Below are positions 1-7,971 of a DNA stretch of 64,000 nucleotides, piece after piece (position 1 is the first letter of the stretch; each line of letters opens with the position of its first letter). Source of the stretch: Candidatus Thermochlorobacteriaceae bacterium (lineage in GTDB: Bacteria; Bacteroidota; Chlorobiia; Chlorobiales; Thermochlorobacteraceae); assembly GCA_029263855.1 (NCBI GenBank), contig JAJUFC010000012.1, positions 44,242 through 108,241 of the forward strand. Reading direction: 5' to 3'. Below the pieces are notes generated by a model that worked only from the letters and a program-made list of their open reading frames with translations, searched no databases and was not told the origin of the DNA. Position numbers and translations under genes: made by a program.

Positions 1-175
1 AATGGGCTATGACCTCTACCCGCTTGAAATTATGAACGAAAAGAAAAAACTCTTGGAGCAAGCCGTCGACGAAAATTGGGTTCTCTTCTTCGAGCACGAC
101 CCCTACGCCGATGCCGCCGACCTCGTTAAAGGCGAAAAAGGGATTGCGAAGAAAACCACGTTCTTCGTGAATTAA
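1..175 (+). CDS. MBL-fold metallo-hydrolase, C-terminal end (partial)
   Basis: Only the last 57 residues before the stop are present; the gene begins upstream of the window. The readable part starts GYDLYPLEIM and contains ENWVLFFEHDP, which resembles the C-terminal end of one group of metallo-beta-lactamase-fold hydrolases, where a Lys/Leu-rich helix is followed by LFFEHD. The metal-binding HxHxDH core would lie upstream and is not visible, so catalytic competence cannot be judged. The stop is one base before the GTG of the next gene, so the two could be co-transcribed. The family call rests on the tail alone. Confidence 0.6.
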   Translation, partial: MGYDLYPLEIMNEKKKLLEQAVDENWVLFFEHDPYADAADLVKGEKGIAKKTTFFVN

Positions 176-176
176 A

Positions 177-581
177 GTGGAGCAAGACATTCGTTGGAAA
201 CAGCGCCTCGCCAACTATGAAAAAGCCTTGAACCAACTGCTCTCGGCAATTGAGACGCACGGCGAGAATCCGATTGACATCATCAAGGAAGGCGTCATTC
301 AACGCTTTGAATTCACGCACGAACTCGCGTGGAAAACGATGAAAGATTTTTTGGAATACGAAGGCTATAAAAACATCGTCGACTCTCGAAGCGCCGTGAA
401 AGAAGCGTTCAGCAAAAGCTTGATTGATGACGCGAACATTTGGCTTGAAATGATTGAAAGCCGAAACCGAACCGTTCACGCCTACCAAGAAGACATTTTG
501 CGAGAGGAGTTTCAGAAAATCGTTTCGTCATACAAAACCGCGCTCGCGAAATTTTTGAGCGCGATGAAAGCGAGAGAATGA
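177..581 (+). CDS. HepT-like / HI0074-family HEPN toxin (nucleotidyltransferase substrate-binding protein)
   Basis: A 134-residue all-helical protein of the HI0074/KNTase-C-like type. It carries RNRTVHAY (R96, H101, Y103), an exact fit to the Rx4HxY motif of HepT toxins. In that family Arg and His form the RNase site, and the Tyr is the residue that the partner MntA AMPylates to neutralise the toxin. The only reasonable start is a GTG directly after the preceding stop. It overlaps the downstream nucleotidyltransferase gene by ATGA, the usual toxin-then-antitoxin order. HI0074-type pairs are not all proven toxins, so the toxin role is inferred from the motif and the pairing. Confidence 0.85.
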   Translation: MEQDIRWKQRLANYEKALNQLLSAIETHGENPIDIIKEGVIQRFEFTHELAWKTMKDFLEYEGYKNIVDSRSAVKEAFSKSLIDDANIWLEMIESRNRTVHAYQEDILREEFQKIVSSYKTALAKFLSAMKARE

Positions 582-901
582 AGTTCGGGTTGAAAGAAGA
601 GACGATTGCGAAAATTCAAGCCGTCTTCGAAAAATATCCCGAAGTCGAGCGCGTCATCATTTACGGCTCGCGGGCGAAAGGAAACTTTCGGCAAGGCTCG
701 GACATTGATTTGACGCTCGTCGGCAAAAGCCTCACGGAATCGCACCGCTCGAAAATCGCCTCCGAATTGGACGACCTCGATACGCCCTATCTCTACGACG
801 TGTCCCTTTTTCACGCGCTTCGCTCGCCTGAATTGGAAGCGCATATTCAGCGCGTCGGGCAAATTTTTTACGAGAAGGAGCGAGACACTTCAACGCGCTA
901 A
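578..901 (+). CDS. MntA-like minimal nucleotidyltransferase antitoxin
   Basis: A 107-residue minimal nucleotidyltransferase of the HI0073/MntA type. It shows GSRAKGNFRQGSDID (G30 to D44), an exact GSx10DxD signature with both metal-binding aspartates (D42, D44). A likely third carboxylate is D74 in LYDVSLF. In characterised pairs MntA transfers AMP to a tyrosine of HepT. Its ATGA overlap with the HepT-like gene indicates translational coupling. Its 3' end overlaps the convergent ABC transporter gene by 12 bp, so there is no room for a terminator between them. Confidence 0.85.
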   Translation: MKFGLKEETIAKIQAVFEKYPEVERVIIYGSRAKGNFRQGSDIDLTLVGKSLTESHRSKIASELDDLDTPYLYDVSLFHALRSPELEAHIQRVGQIFYEKERDTSTR

Positions 902-1876
902 CTCGCGGATAAACAGCCTGCGAATGATGTCTTCAATCGGCGCTTCTTCAATCGTGAGGTCTTGGACATCGAATCGCGAAAGAATCGCCGCCGAAACTTT
1001 GGAAATGTTCTGACGCGAGACGCGCAACTTCGCCGAACTCCCCTCAAACCATTCAATCGCGCCAAACTCCGAGAGCACCTCGCGCGCAATGGGCGCGTGA
1101 AAATCAATCGTCAAGATTTTTTCCGACGAGAATTGCTCGACGATGTCCGACAGCGCGCCGTCGAAGAAGATTTTGCCGCCATCGATAATCATCACGCGCT
1201 TGCAGAGGGCTTCGATGTCTTGCATATAATGGCTCGTGAGAATGATGGTGGTTTTGCTTTCTTCGTTGTAGCGTTTGATGAACTCGCGAATCGATAGTTG
1301 CGCCACGACGTCCAGCCCAATCGTTGGCTCGTCCAAAAACAGCGTCTTTGGCTTATGCAAGAGCGCGCCGATGAACTCCATCTTCATTCGCTCGCCGAGC
1401 GACAGCCGCCGCAGTTGCACGCCCAGCTTGTCTTTTACTTTGAGCAGTTCGGTTAGGTGAGAGAGTTGCTCGCGGTATTGCGCGTCGGGGACTTCGTAGA
1501 TTTCTTTCAGGAGCAAGAACGAATCTTGCGCGGGCAAATCCCACAAGAGTTGATTTTTCTGCCCCAGCACGATGGCGATGCGTTTGCGAAACTCGTTTTT
1601 GCGCTCGTAAGGAACATAGCCCAAAACCTCGACCTTGCCCGACGTCGGATAAAGCAATCCCGAAAGAATTTTGAGTGTCGTGGTTTTGCCCGCGCCGTTT
1701 GCGCCTAAAAAGCCGACGAGTTCGCCTTCGCCGATTTCAAAAGAAATGTCATTGACCGCGCGCTTGATGTCGTATTTGCGATTAAACAGCCCTTTAATCG
1801 CGCCTAAAACGCCCTCTTCCTTCTTGAAGATTTTGTATTCCTTGACGAGATGCTCGACGGCGATGACGGGTTTCAT
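890..1876 (-). CDS. ABC-2 type transporter ATP-binding protein
   Basis: A 328-residue ABC ATPase. Walker A GANGAGKT is at 58-65, the signature LSLGER at 158-163 (a variant of LSGGQ), Walker B LFLDEP near 179-184, and the switch histidine in TSHYMQD. After the nucleotide-binding domain, about 80 residues form the C-terminal domain typical of NodI/drug-exporter ATPases that work with ABC-2 permeases. It is the last gene of a minus-strand operon and overlaps the preceding stop by ATGA. No permease gene lies in the window on either side. The substrate is unknown. Confidence 0.9.
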   Translation of the reverse strand: MKPVIAVEHLVKEYKIFKKEEGVLGAIKGLFNRKYDIKRAVNDISFEIGEGELVGFLGANGAGKTTTLKILSGLLYPTSGKVEVLGYVPYERKNEFRKRIAIVLGQKNQLLWDLPAQDSFLLLKEIYEVPDAQYREQLSHLTELLKVKDKLGVQLRRLSLGERMKMEFIGALLHKPKTLFLDEPTIGLDVVAQLSIREFIKRYNEESKTTIILTSHYMQDIEALCKRVMIIDGGKIFFDGALSDIVEQFSSEKILTIDFHAPIAREVLSEFGAIEWFEGSSAKLRVSRQNISKVSAAILSRFDVQDLTIEEAPIEDIIRRLFIRELAR

Positions 1877-2919
1877 TGAACGAGTTGGATTTCAAGCAGA
1901 ATTGGAAGATGGTCGGCGTAGCCACCCAAGTAGCGCGCGCCCGCATAGGTGCGAAAGGGTTTTTCTGTTGGCTTTCCGTCGCGGTCTTTTTCAAACATAT
2001 AAGTTTGGTGAAAGACGGCGAAAGAGTTAGGAACAACCGTAAAACTTTTGTTGTCGAGCAAACCTTTTGAGACAATCGCGTGGTCGATGCGTTCCCAATG
2101 GTTTTGATAGTGATACGTGCCGATGCCTTGATAAGACGCGATGAAGTTGTAGAGCGCGCCATCGCTTGAAGCGGTTGCGGCGCTCAAATCGCCTGTGGCG
2201 CGGAGAATTTCGGAGACGGAGCGGTTCGATGGTTCGTCGTTCAAATCGCCGAGCATAATGACGTCGGCGGTTGAATCTTGCGAAAGAATTTCATCGAGGC
2301 GAGCGCGCAAAGTTCGAGCGGCGACGATTCGGCGCGGTTCGGAGGCTTCTTCGCCGCCGCGACGCGAGGGCCAGTGATTGACGAAGACATACAGCGCGTT
2401 GCCTTTGTGCGAGAACTTGGCTTCGATGATGTCGCGCGTCGCGCCTTCCTCCAACTTGACCGCGTGCTTGCGCGAATCGAGCAGTTGAAATTTCGCGCTG
2501 TCGTAAACGATGCCCACATCGATGCCGCGCGGGTCAAGCGATTCGTAATAGACCGCTCGGTAAGTTTTGCCTCCAAGATGTTTTTGAAACAGCGTGTCCA
2601 AAAGCCAACGATGCTCGACTTCGCAGAAGCCCATCACGTCAGGAAGCGCGTAGCCTCTGCTTTTCGCCAAGTCGCGAATGACGGTCGAGAGTTGCTTGAA
2701 TTTGTAGTCGAGCCGTTCTTCCGTCCATTTGTATTTGCCGCTGGGGGTGAAGTCGTCGTCTTGCGTGGGATCGTCAATCGCATCGAAGAGATTTTCCACG
2801 TTCCACCATGCGACGAGAAATTTGTTCGTCTTGGGCGCGGACGCGGTGGATTGTCTCGTCGTGGAGCAGGCGAAGAAAACGAGCGGGAGCGCGAAAAGAA
2901 GCGTCAGGCGAAGTCGCAT
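1873..2919 (-). CDS. Endonuclease/exonuclease/phosphatase-family lipoprotein
   Basis: A 348-residue member of the DNase I-like EEP superfamily. The N-terminus is a lipoprotein signal ending LVFFAC, with the lipidated Cys near residue 18. Motifs appear in the expected order: WNVENLF (Asn), GFCEVE (metal-binding Glu), VNHWPSRRGG, MLGDLNDEPS (Asp/Asn pair) and YADHLPIL (final Asp-His). The protein is therefore probably an active metal-dependent nuclease or phosphodiesterase anchored on the cell envelope; the substrate is unknown. It sits five bases after an alpha/beta hydrolase gene and overlaps the ABC ATPase by ATGA, in one minus-strand operon. Confidence 0.88.
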   Translation of the reverse strand: MRLRLTLLFALPLVFFACSTTRQSTASAPKTNKFLVAWWNVENLFDAIDDPTQDDDFTPSGKYKWTEERLDYKFKQLSTVIRDLAKSRGYALPDVMGFCEVEHRWLLDTLFQKHLGGKTYRAVYYESLDPRGIDVGIVYDSAKFQLLDSRKHAVKLEEGATRDIIEAKFSHKGNALYVFVNHWPSRRGGEEASEPRRIVAARTLRARLDEILSQDSTADVIMLGDLNDEPSNRSVSEILRATGDLSAATASSDGALYNFIASYQGIGTYHYQNHWERIDHAIVSKGLLDNKSFTVVPNSFAVFHQTYMFEKDRDGKPTEKPFRTYAGARYLGGYADHLPILLEIQLVQ

Positions 2920-2924
2920 TGGCG

Positions 2925-3770
2925 TTAAGGTTTTTCGTTGATGAAACGGTCGACGGCTTCAAAGAACGCTTGTGGCTTTTCGACCATCGGCACGTGTCCG
3001 CATTCGGGAATCAAAACGAGGCGAGCGTTTGGGATTTCGCGCTGAACGACTTTGGCGTATTTGACGGGAATAAACTTATCGTTTGCGCCCCAAATCACCA
3101 GCGTGGGCGTTTTCATTTCTTTGAGCCGTGCGCGCACTTTGGTTCGCTTCAAGTCTAAATACTTGAAATCACGATTGAGCGACATCATCGCATCAAAATT
3201 TTCTTTGCTTTTCACCATTTCCAAGTTTTGGTTCAAATGCTCTTCGGTAATGTGTGCGGGGTCGTAATAAACCGACTGCATCGTCTTTTTGACAAACGAC
3301 GGCTTTGAGACCATTTTGTAAAGAATCGGCTTCAAAAGAAACGAACTTGCCATCATAATGAACGGCGGCAGATAAAGAAACCCGTCGCTATCGCAAAGCA
3401 CCAATTTCGTAAAAGTGTTCGGATAATAAACCGACATCGCAACCAGATACTTCGCGCCCATCGAGTGTCCAATGCCGTAAATCGAATCGCGTGGCGAAGT
3501 CGTTTTCTCCAAAAATTCTTTCATCAACTTTGCGTAAAGGTCAAGCGAATAGCGAACATTCGTCGGCTTATCGCTTTTGCCAAAGGCGAGCAGGTCTAAC
3601 GCCAAAACGCGATAACGTTGTGCAAAGAGCGGCACAACTCGGTAAAAAATATCGAGCGACGATGAAAAGCCATGCACGAGAAAAAGAACCTTCGAGCCTG
3701 AACCTTCATCAATATAGCGATGCTTATATCCTGAAAGGGTAATGTATTTGGATTCTGCTTGAATACTCAT
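2925..3770 (-). CDS. Alpha/beta hydrolase
   Basis: A 281-residue alpha/beta-fold hydrolase. The oxyanion-hole motif HGFSSS is near residue 34, the nucleophile elbow GHSMGAK supplies the Ser, IWGANDKF the acid and ECGHVPMVEKP the catalytic His. There is no signal peptide, so it should be cytoplasmic. Length and motif spacing match the esterase/epoxide hydrolase/MhpC group, but nothing visible fixes the substrate. It is the third gene of the minus-strand operon that starts with the RluD-like gene. Confidence 0.88.
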   Translation of the reverse strand: MSIQAESKYITLSGYKHRYIDEGSGSKVLFLVHGFSSSLDIFYRVVPLFAQRYRVLALDLLAFGKSDKPTNVRYSLDLYAKLMKEFLEKTTSPRDSIYGIGHSMGAKYLVAMSVYYPNTFTKLVLCDSDGFLYLPPFIMMASSFLLKPILYKMVSKPSFVKKTMQSVYYDPAHITEEHLNQNLEMVKSKENFDAMMSLNRDFKYLDLKRTKVRARLKEMKTPTLVIWGANDKFIPVKYAKVVQREIPNARLVLIPECGHVPMVEKPQAFFEAVDRFINEKP

Positions 3771-3798
3771 AAATCGTGGTGATTAAAGTGCGTGATAA

Positions 3799-4785
3799 TT
3801 AAAGTTGAAGCGATTGTAGCCATGTTGCAATCGCAGGCGCACTGCGCCAAATCACATTGATATGATTGGCATCAGAAACAATAAGCGATTTTTCTTTTGT
3901 AGGCAAACGAGAGAGCGTGTATTCGGCATCGGCGACGGCAAAGAGTTCGTCCTCTTTTCCAATCACCAAGAGCGTTGGAAAGCGCACATTCCGATAAGCG
4001 TCCATCACATCAATCGGAAAGGCGGCGAGAAAAAAGTTAAGTGCGTAATGGGTTGTAAGCAAGTTTTTTGAAACGGCTTGTTGGACGAGCGAATCGTTGG
4101 GCAAGAGAATCTCAAAGGCTTTGGGGTGAATATCAAGAAACAAGTCAGGAATCAAGAGCAGTGATTGAAGCGGATTGACTTTGGCGAAAGCCCCATCTTG
4201 TTGGCGCGTGTTGAGCGATGTTTTTAAGGAGCGATTGGGATTCGGATAAAAGCCGCCGCTCATCAAAAGCAAGGCATCAGGCGGACGGTAGTGAGACGCT
4301 CGGTCGTAAAAAAAGGAAATGTATTTAAGACACGCGCCTGCGCCCAAACTGTGTCCGCCCAGCACAAGTTTCTTTTGAGGATATTTGGCGCGAAGCGTAT
4401 CGAGAAAGAGTTTGACGTCGCGTGCGAGAACGGTTGTGTTTTTGGCATCGCCGCGTCTGCCTTCGGAAAGACCGTGTCCGCGCAGGTCGAGCAGAGCGGT
4501 GGCGATTCCGCATTTGCGAAGCGTATCGGCAAGGGGCAAGTAGAGTTTGCTTTGCGCCGCCGTTCCGTGAATGAAGGCGACCATAGCGTTGAACGTGTCG
4601 GGCAGAACTTCGCGATAGGCGAGGCGCGTCAAATCAAACGAGACGAAATAAGAAACGGAGTCGGGTTCGGCGAGCAGGCGCGCGTAAATCGGGCGGTCGC
4701 TCTCGCCTATAGTGAAAATAGATTTTTCAGAAGTCCTACATGCAGAAAGTCCAACAAGAATACTCAAAAGTAAAATTCGGCTCAT
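3799..4785 (-). CDS. Alpha/beta hydrolase lipoprotein (serine aminopeptidase S33 / monoglyceride lipase-like)
   Basis: A 328-residue hydrolase with a lipoprotein signal (LVGLSAC, Cys near 16), so it is probably envelope-bound. FIHGTAAQSK gives the oxyanion region, DLRGHGLSEG the strand-4 motif typical of lysophospholipase-like S33 members, GHSLGAG the nucleophile Ser, GKEDELF the acid and DANHINVIW the His. It differs clearly from the neighbouring hydrolase and is not a tandem copy. The start overlaps the RluD-like stop by ATGA. Action on lipids or esters at the cell surface is inferred. Confidence 0.85.
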   Translation of the reverse strand: MSRILLLSILVGLSACRTSEKSIFTIGESDRPIYARLLAEPDSVSYFVSFDLTRLAYREVLPDTFNAMVAFIHGTAAQSKLYLPLADTLRKCGIATALLDLRGHGLSEGRRGDAKNTTVLARDVKLFLDTLRAKYPQKKLVLGGHSLGAGACLKYISFFYDRASHYRPPDALLLMSGGFYPNPNRSLKTSLNTRQQDGAFAKVNPLQSLLLIPDLFLDIHPKAFEILLPNDSLVQQAVSKNLLTTHYALNFFLAAFPIDVMDAYRNVRFPTLLVIGKEDELFAVADAEYTLSRLPTKEKSLIVSDANHINVIWRSAPAIATWLQSLQL

Positions 4786-5792
4786 CGCGCAAGTCGTTTG
4801 ATTTTTTCAATCGCAAGTTGCATATCGCGCGGCAAGGGGGCTTCAAAGGAGACTTTCGTTTTCGTTTTCGGGTGAATGAACGAAAGAAAGGCGGCGTGCA
4901 GGGCTTGTCGCGGAAGCAGTTCAAAAAGATTTTCTACGAAGTGTTCGCTCTGTGAGAAGCCAAGTGCGCGAATGTGTTTCCCGCCGTAGGTTTCATCGCT
5001 CAAAATCGGATGTCCGAGATATTGCAGATGCACGCGAATTTGGTGCGTGCGCCCTGTGTGCAGTTTAAGCTCCAAGAGCGAAAAGTAGCGAAAGTCTTCT
5101 TTGACGGTGTAATCGGTGATGGCAGTTTTGCCCTCGTCGGATTCGAAGGGATAAACTGCCATGATTTTGCGATTCTTTTTACTGCGTCCGATGTTGGTTT
5201 GAATTGTTCCACTTTTGGATTTCGGAACGCCCCAAACAAGTGCAAGGTATTGCTTTTCTGTGGTGCGCTGTGCGAATTGCTTTGCCAATGCGAAGTGCGC
5301 GTCGTTTTCTTTGGCAACCACCATAAGCCCTGATGTGTCTTTATCCAAACGATGCACAATGCCTGGACGAAATTCATCGTCGTGTGCGTCGGAGAGGCGA
5401 TGTTGTGTATGGTGAAGCACGGCATTGGCGAGCGTGCCTGTCCAATTTCCGAACGCAGGGTGAACCACCATGCCCGCAGGTTTGTTGACCACTAAAATCG
5501 TTTCGTCTTCATAAACAATATCGATCGGAATGGCTTCGGGCTTCATTTCAGGTGCAGGCGGGCGTGTGAGCGTTACTTCAATCACATCGTTCGGCGAGAT
5601 TTTGTAGTTGGCTTTCACAGGATTGCCATTCACCAAAACGCGCGATTCCTCAATGGCTTGTTGAACTTTGGTGCGCGTGGCGTTTTCAACTTGACGCGAA
5701 AGAAACTTGTCAATGCGCTCGCGCTCGCGAATGTTCGGCACAATGAGCCGTATCTTCTGGCGCGCTTCAAGTGGTGTTTGTAAATCATGCAT
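4782..5792 (-). CDS. rluD: RluA/RluD-family 23S rRNA pseudouridine synthase
   Basis: This enzyme isomerises uridines in RNA to pseudouridine. An N-terminal S4 RNA-binding domain (ERIDKFLS...VLVNGNPVK, about residues 25-75) precedes the RluA catalytic domain with GIVHRLDKDTSGLM near residue 150, which holds the catalytic Asp. HTGRTHQIRVHLQ and GHPILSDETYGG follow. S4 plus this catalytic core is the RluD arrangement, but assignment within RluA/C/D is approximate. I prefer the ATG start (336 aa); an in-frame GTG 15 bases upstream would add five residues. It heads the minus-strand operon, and a TATGTTTG element at 5892-5899 could be its promoter -7 box. Confidence 0.88.
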   Translation of the reverse strand: MHDLQTPLEARQKIRLIVPNIRERERIDKFLSRQVENATRTKVQQAIEESRVLVNGNPVKANYKISPNDVIEVTLTRPPAPEMKPEAIPIDIVYEDETILVVNKPAGMVVHPAFGNWTGTLANAVLHHTQHRLSDAHDDEFRPGIVHRLDKDTSGLMVVAKENDAHFALAKQFAQRTTEKQYLALVWGVPKSKSGTIQTNIGRSKKNRKIMAVYPFESDEGKTAITDYTVKEDFRYFSLLELKLHTGRTHQIRVHLQYLGHPILSDETYGGKHIRALGFSQSEHFVENLFELLPRQALHAAFLSFIHPKTKTKVSFEAPLPRDMQLAIEKIKRLAR

Positions 5793-5891
5793 GGTGAAAC
5801 AAATCACGAAGGAGTTGCGTTAATGGTGCTGATTCAATTTTGACCTTCCTTCCAATTCTTCGGAGAAGCCATCGCAGTTTCATTTTTAACT

Positions 5892-5899
5892 CAAACATA
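5892..5899 (-). promoter_or_regulatory. Candidate -7 element for the rluD operon
   Basis: TATGTTTG on the minus strand fits the Bacteroidota -7 consensus TAnnTTTG and lies about 95 bases before the rluD start. The upstream TTTG is only 16 bases away, shorter than the usual 19-21, so the match is partial. Confidence 0.3.
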
Positions 5900-5918
5900 C
5901 AAACAAAACATCTCGCAA

Positions 5919-6293
5919 ATGAAAAACATCTTGCGTCTTTTTGTATTGATTCTGCTGTTTGGCGTTTCAGAAAGCCTTTCCGCACAAGAAGTCTCTGCTG
6001 ACGAAGCGCGGGAAATGCTCACGCTTGCCATGAAAGAAAATTGCGTGCAAACTGTTGTGCGTGGCAAAGTGGAGTATCCTGTGCTGGCGCGTATGGCAAG
6101 GCTTGAAGGCAAATCGCTCTGCAAAGTCCAACTTGATGAACACGGTCAAGTGGTGAGAGCCGAGTTGCTTCAAGATGGCAATCCAATTTTGGACAAAGAA
6201 GCCTTGCGCGTGCTGACTTCGGAAACCGAGTTCAAGGCGGCAGACTGTGCCAAAAAAGAAGTCGTCGTTTCCGTTGTCTTCAGATTGCACTAA
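5919..6293 (+). CDS. Small secreted TonB C-terminal-domain protein
   Basis: A 124-residue protein. A cleavable signal peptide (LLFGVSESLSAQ, cut before E) is followed directly by a TonB C-terminal-like fold: VEYPVLARMARLEGKSLCKVQLDE, then VVRAELLQDGNPILDKEALRVL. TonB normally needs an N-terminal membrane anchor and a proline-rich spacer. Both are missing, so this is more likely a periplasmic TonB_C-domain protein than a working energy transducer. It has three cysteines, two of which could form a disulphide. It converges on the M48 peptidase gene with 12 bases between stops. Confidence 0.72.
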   Translation: MKNILRLFVLILLFGVSESLSAQEVSADEAREMLTLAMKENCVQTVVRGKVEYPVLARMARLEGKSLCKVQLDEHGQVVRAELLQDGNPILDKEALRVLTSETEFKAADCAKKEVVVSVVFRLH

Positions 6294-6305
6294 TCACGAA
6301 GCAAC

Positions 6306-7109
6306 TTATCGCGAAAGCAACTTTTTGAACTCGCGATAGTCGCGCTCGTAGGTGTTGCCTTCATTTTTGGCGTTGAGTGAACGTAAGACACGCTCAATGT
6401 TGGCAACGCGGTTGTCGGGATTCGGGTGCGTGGAAAGAAATTCAGGCGGATTTGAGGCGTTTTTCATCTCACGAATTTTCTTGAAAAAAGCTTGCGATTC
6501 GTAGGGATTGTAATCCGTTCTGCTCAACCACAGCGCACCCGATTCATCGGCTTCGTTTTCATCTTCGCGGCTGTAAGAAAGCATCGCGAGTTGATAGCCA
6601 ATGCCTGCCAAGGCTTGCACCGCTTCGTTTTTTCCTTTCAGCGTTTCGGCTAAAATCGCATGCGTAATGCCTTTGACTGCCATTTGATTTGAACCGTGCC
6701 GACGCGCCACGTGCGCAAGTTCGTGCGCCAAAACCCCTGCCAGTTGCGCCTCGTTATCCAAGAACTTCATAATTCCGGTGTAGAGATAAACATACCCGCC
6801 TGCGGTTGCAAAAGCATTGATAACATCGTCGTCAATGACTTGAACGCTGTAGTTAAACTGCCGCTCATGGGGAATATCGTTGGCTTGTAGGAGTTTATCT
6901 TTAATTCGATTTACATAGCGCGTGATAGCGTCGTAGTTTTTATCCGTAGGTTTTAGGAATTTGTAGCGTGCATCGGCTTTAAGTTGCGCGTCGGCTTGTT
7001 TGCCGAGAATAATATCGTCCTCGATCGAGAAGAAATTGACGGATCGACCGAGCGAAGCGCACCCCCAAAACGAGAGTGAGACGAGAGCGACAATGACAAT
7101 CCGTTTCAT
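6306..7109 (-). CDS. M48-family zinc metallopeptidase lipoprotein (BepA/LoiP-like)
   Basis: A 267-residue periplasmic peptidase. The lipoprotein signal ends SFWGC (Cys near 17). The zinc site HELAHVARRH gives HExxH, and ENEADESG supplies the downstream Glu of the ExxxD gluzincin motif. FLSTHPNPDNRVANI is the conserved C-terminal signature of the family. Length and order match bacterial M48 outer-membrane quality-control proteases such as BepA and LoiP, without TPR repeats. It lies immediately downstream of tatD in a two-gene minus-strand operon. Confidence 0.9.
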   Translation of the reverse strand: MKRIVIVALVSLSFWGCASLGRSVNFFSIEDDIILGKQADAQLKADARYKFLKPTDKNYDAITRYVNRIKDKLLQANDIPHERQFNYSVQVIDDDVINAFATAGGYVYLYTGIMKFLDNEAQLAGVLAHELAHVARRHGSNQMAVKGITHAILAETLKGKNEAVQALAGIGYQLAMLSYSREDENEADESGALWLSRTDYNPYESQAFFKKIREMKNASNPPEFLSTHPNPDNRVANIERVLRSLNAKNEGNTYERDYREFKKLLSR

Positions 7110-7883
7110 TCAGTTTTGTGGTTGAAGTTGCATCAAGGACGTAAGGTTTTGGAACGCTTTTTCAGCCACGACCTCAACCGAAACGCCTTTGACGTCGGAG
7201 ATTTTTTTGGCGACCTCCACGACAAACGCAGGCTCGTTGCGCTTGCCACGATGCGGCGAGGGCGCAAGCCAAGGGCAATCAGTTTCCGTGAGCACGTCAT
7301 CGAGAGAAAGAGTCGCCACCACTTCGGGCAAGGTTGATTTTTTGAAGGTAATCACGCCCGGTATGGAAATTTTGAATCCCAACTTCAAACAGCGTTTAGC
7401 TTCATCAATGCCGCCTGAAAAGCAGTGTATCATGCCGCGAAGGTTCGAGGATTTTTCTTCTTCTAAAATCCGGAACGTATCTGCCCAAGCGTCGCGCGTA
7501 TGAATCACGACGGGCAAATCGCGTCGCTTGGCAAGTCGCAACATCTCGCGAAAACAAGTTTCTTGAATCGATTTATTGTGGTCGGGATAGTGATAGTCTA
7601 ATCCGATTTCACCAATCGCAACGACTTTTTCACGGTAAGAAAGCGATTCCAATTTCTCTAAATCATTCATATCAAAACGATTCACATCGCCAGGGTGAAG
7701 TCCGACATTGGCATAAACGAAAGGCAAGGCTTGCGCGATGGCAATCGCCCCTTCACTCGTTTGAACATCAGTGCCCGGATTGATAAGAACAGAAACTTGG
7801 CTGTCTTGAAGTCGCTTGATAATATCAGTGCGGTCTTCGTCAAACTGTGGAAAAGAAAGGTGTGCGTGTGCGTCGGTGAACAT
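7110..7883 (-). CDS. tatD: TatD-family metal-dependent DNase
   Basis: A 257-residue TIM-barrel hydrolase. MFTDAHAHLSFPQF gives the HxH metal motif at the extreme N-terminus, followed by NVGLHPGD, AIGEIGLDYHY, VIHTRDAW, GMIHCFSGG and LTETDCPWLAP, the standard TatD order. Family members are 3'-5' DNA exonucleases or uncharacterised metal hydrolases. An in-frame upstream start exists (29 extra residues), but TatD proteins begin at the DxHxH strand, so the ATG directly before it is chosen. It is divergent from the DUF58 operon. Confidence 0.93.
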   Translation of the reverse strand: MFTDAHAHLSFPQFDEDRTDIIKRLQDSQVSVLINPGTDVQTSEGAIAIAQALPFVYANVGLHPGDVNRFDMNDLEKLESLSYREKVVAIGEIGLDYHYPDHNKSIQETCFREMLRLAKRRDLPVVIHTRDAWADTFRILEEEKSSNLRGMIHCFSGGIDEAKRCLKLGFKISIPGVITFKKSTLPEVVATLSLDDVLTETDCPWLAPSPHRGKRNEPAFVVEVAKKISDVKGVSVEVVAEKAFQNLTSLMQLQPQN

Positions 7884-7971
7884 GGTTGTGTATGAACATT
7901 GGTCATAAAATTTTGAGCGCGAAAATACGAAAATTGAGTATAGTAATGGACGAAGAATCAACAATCGCAAA

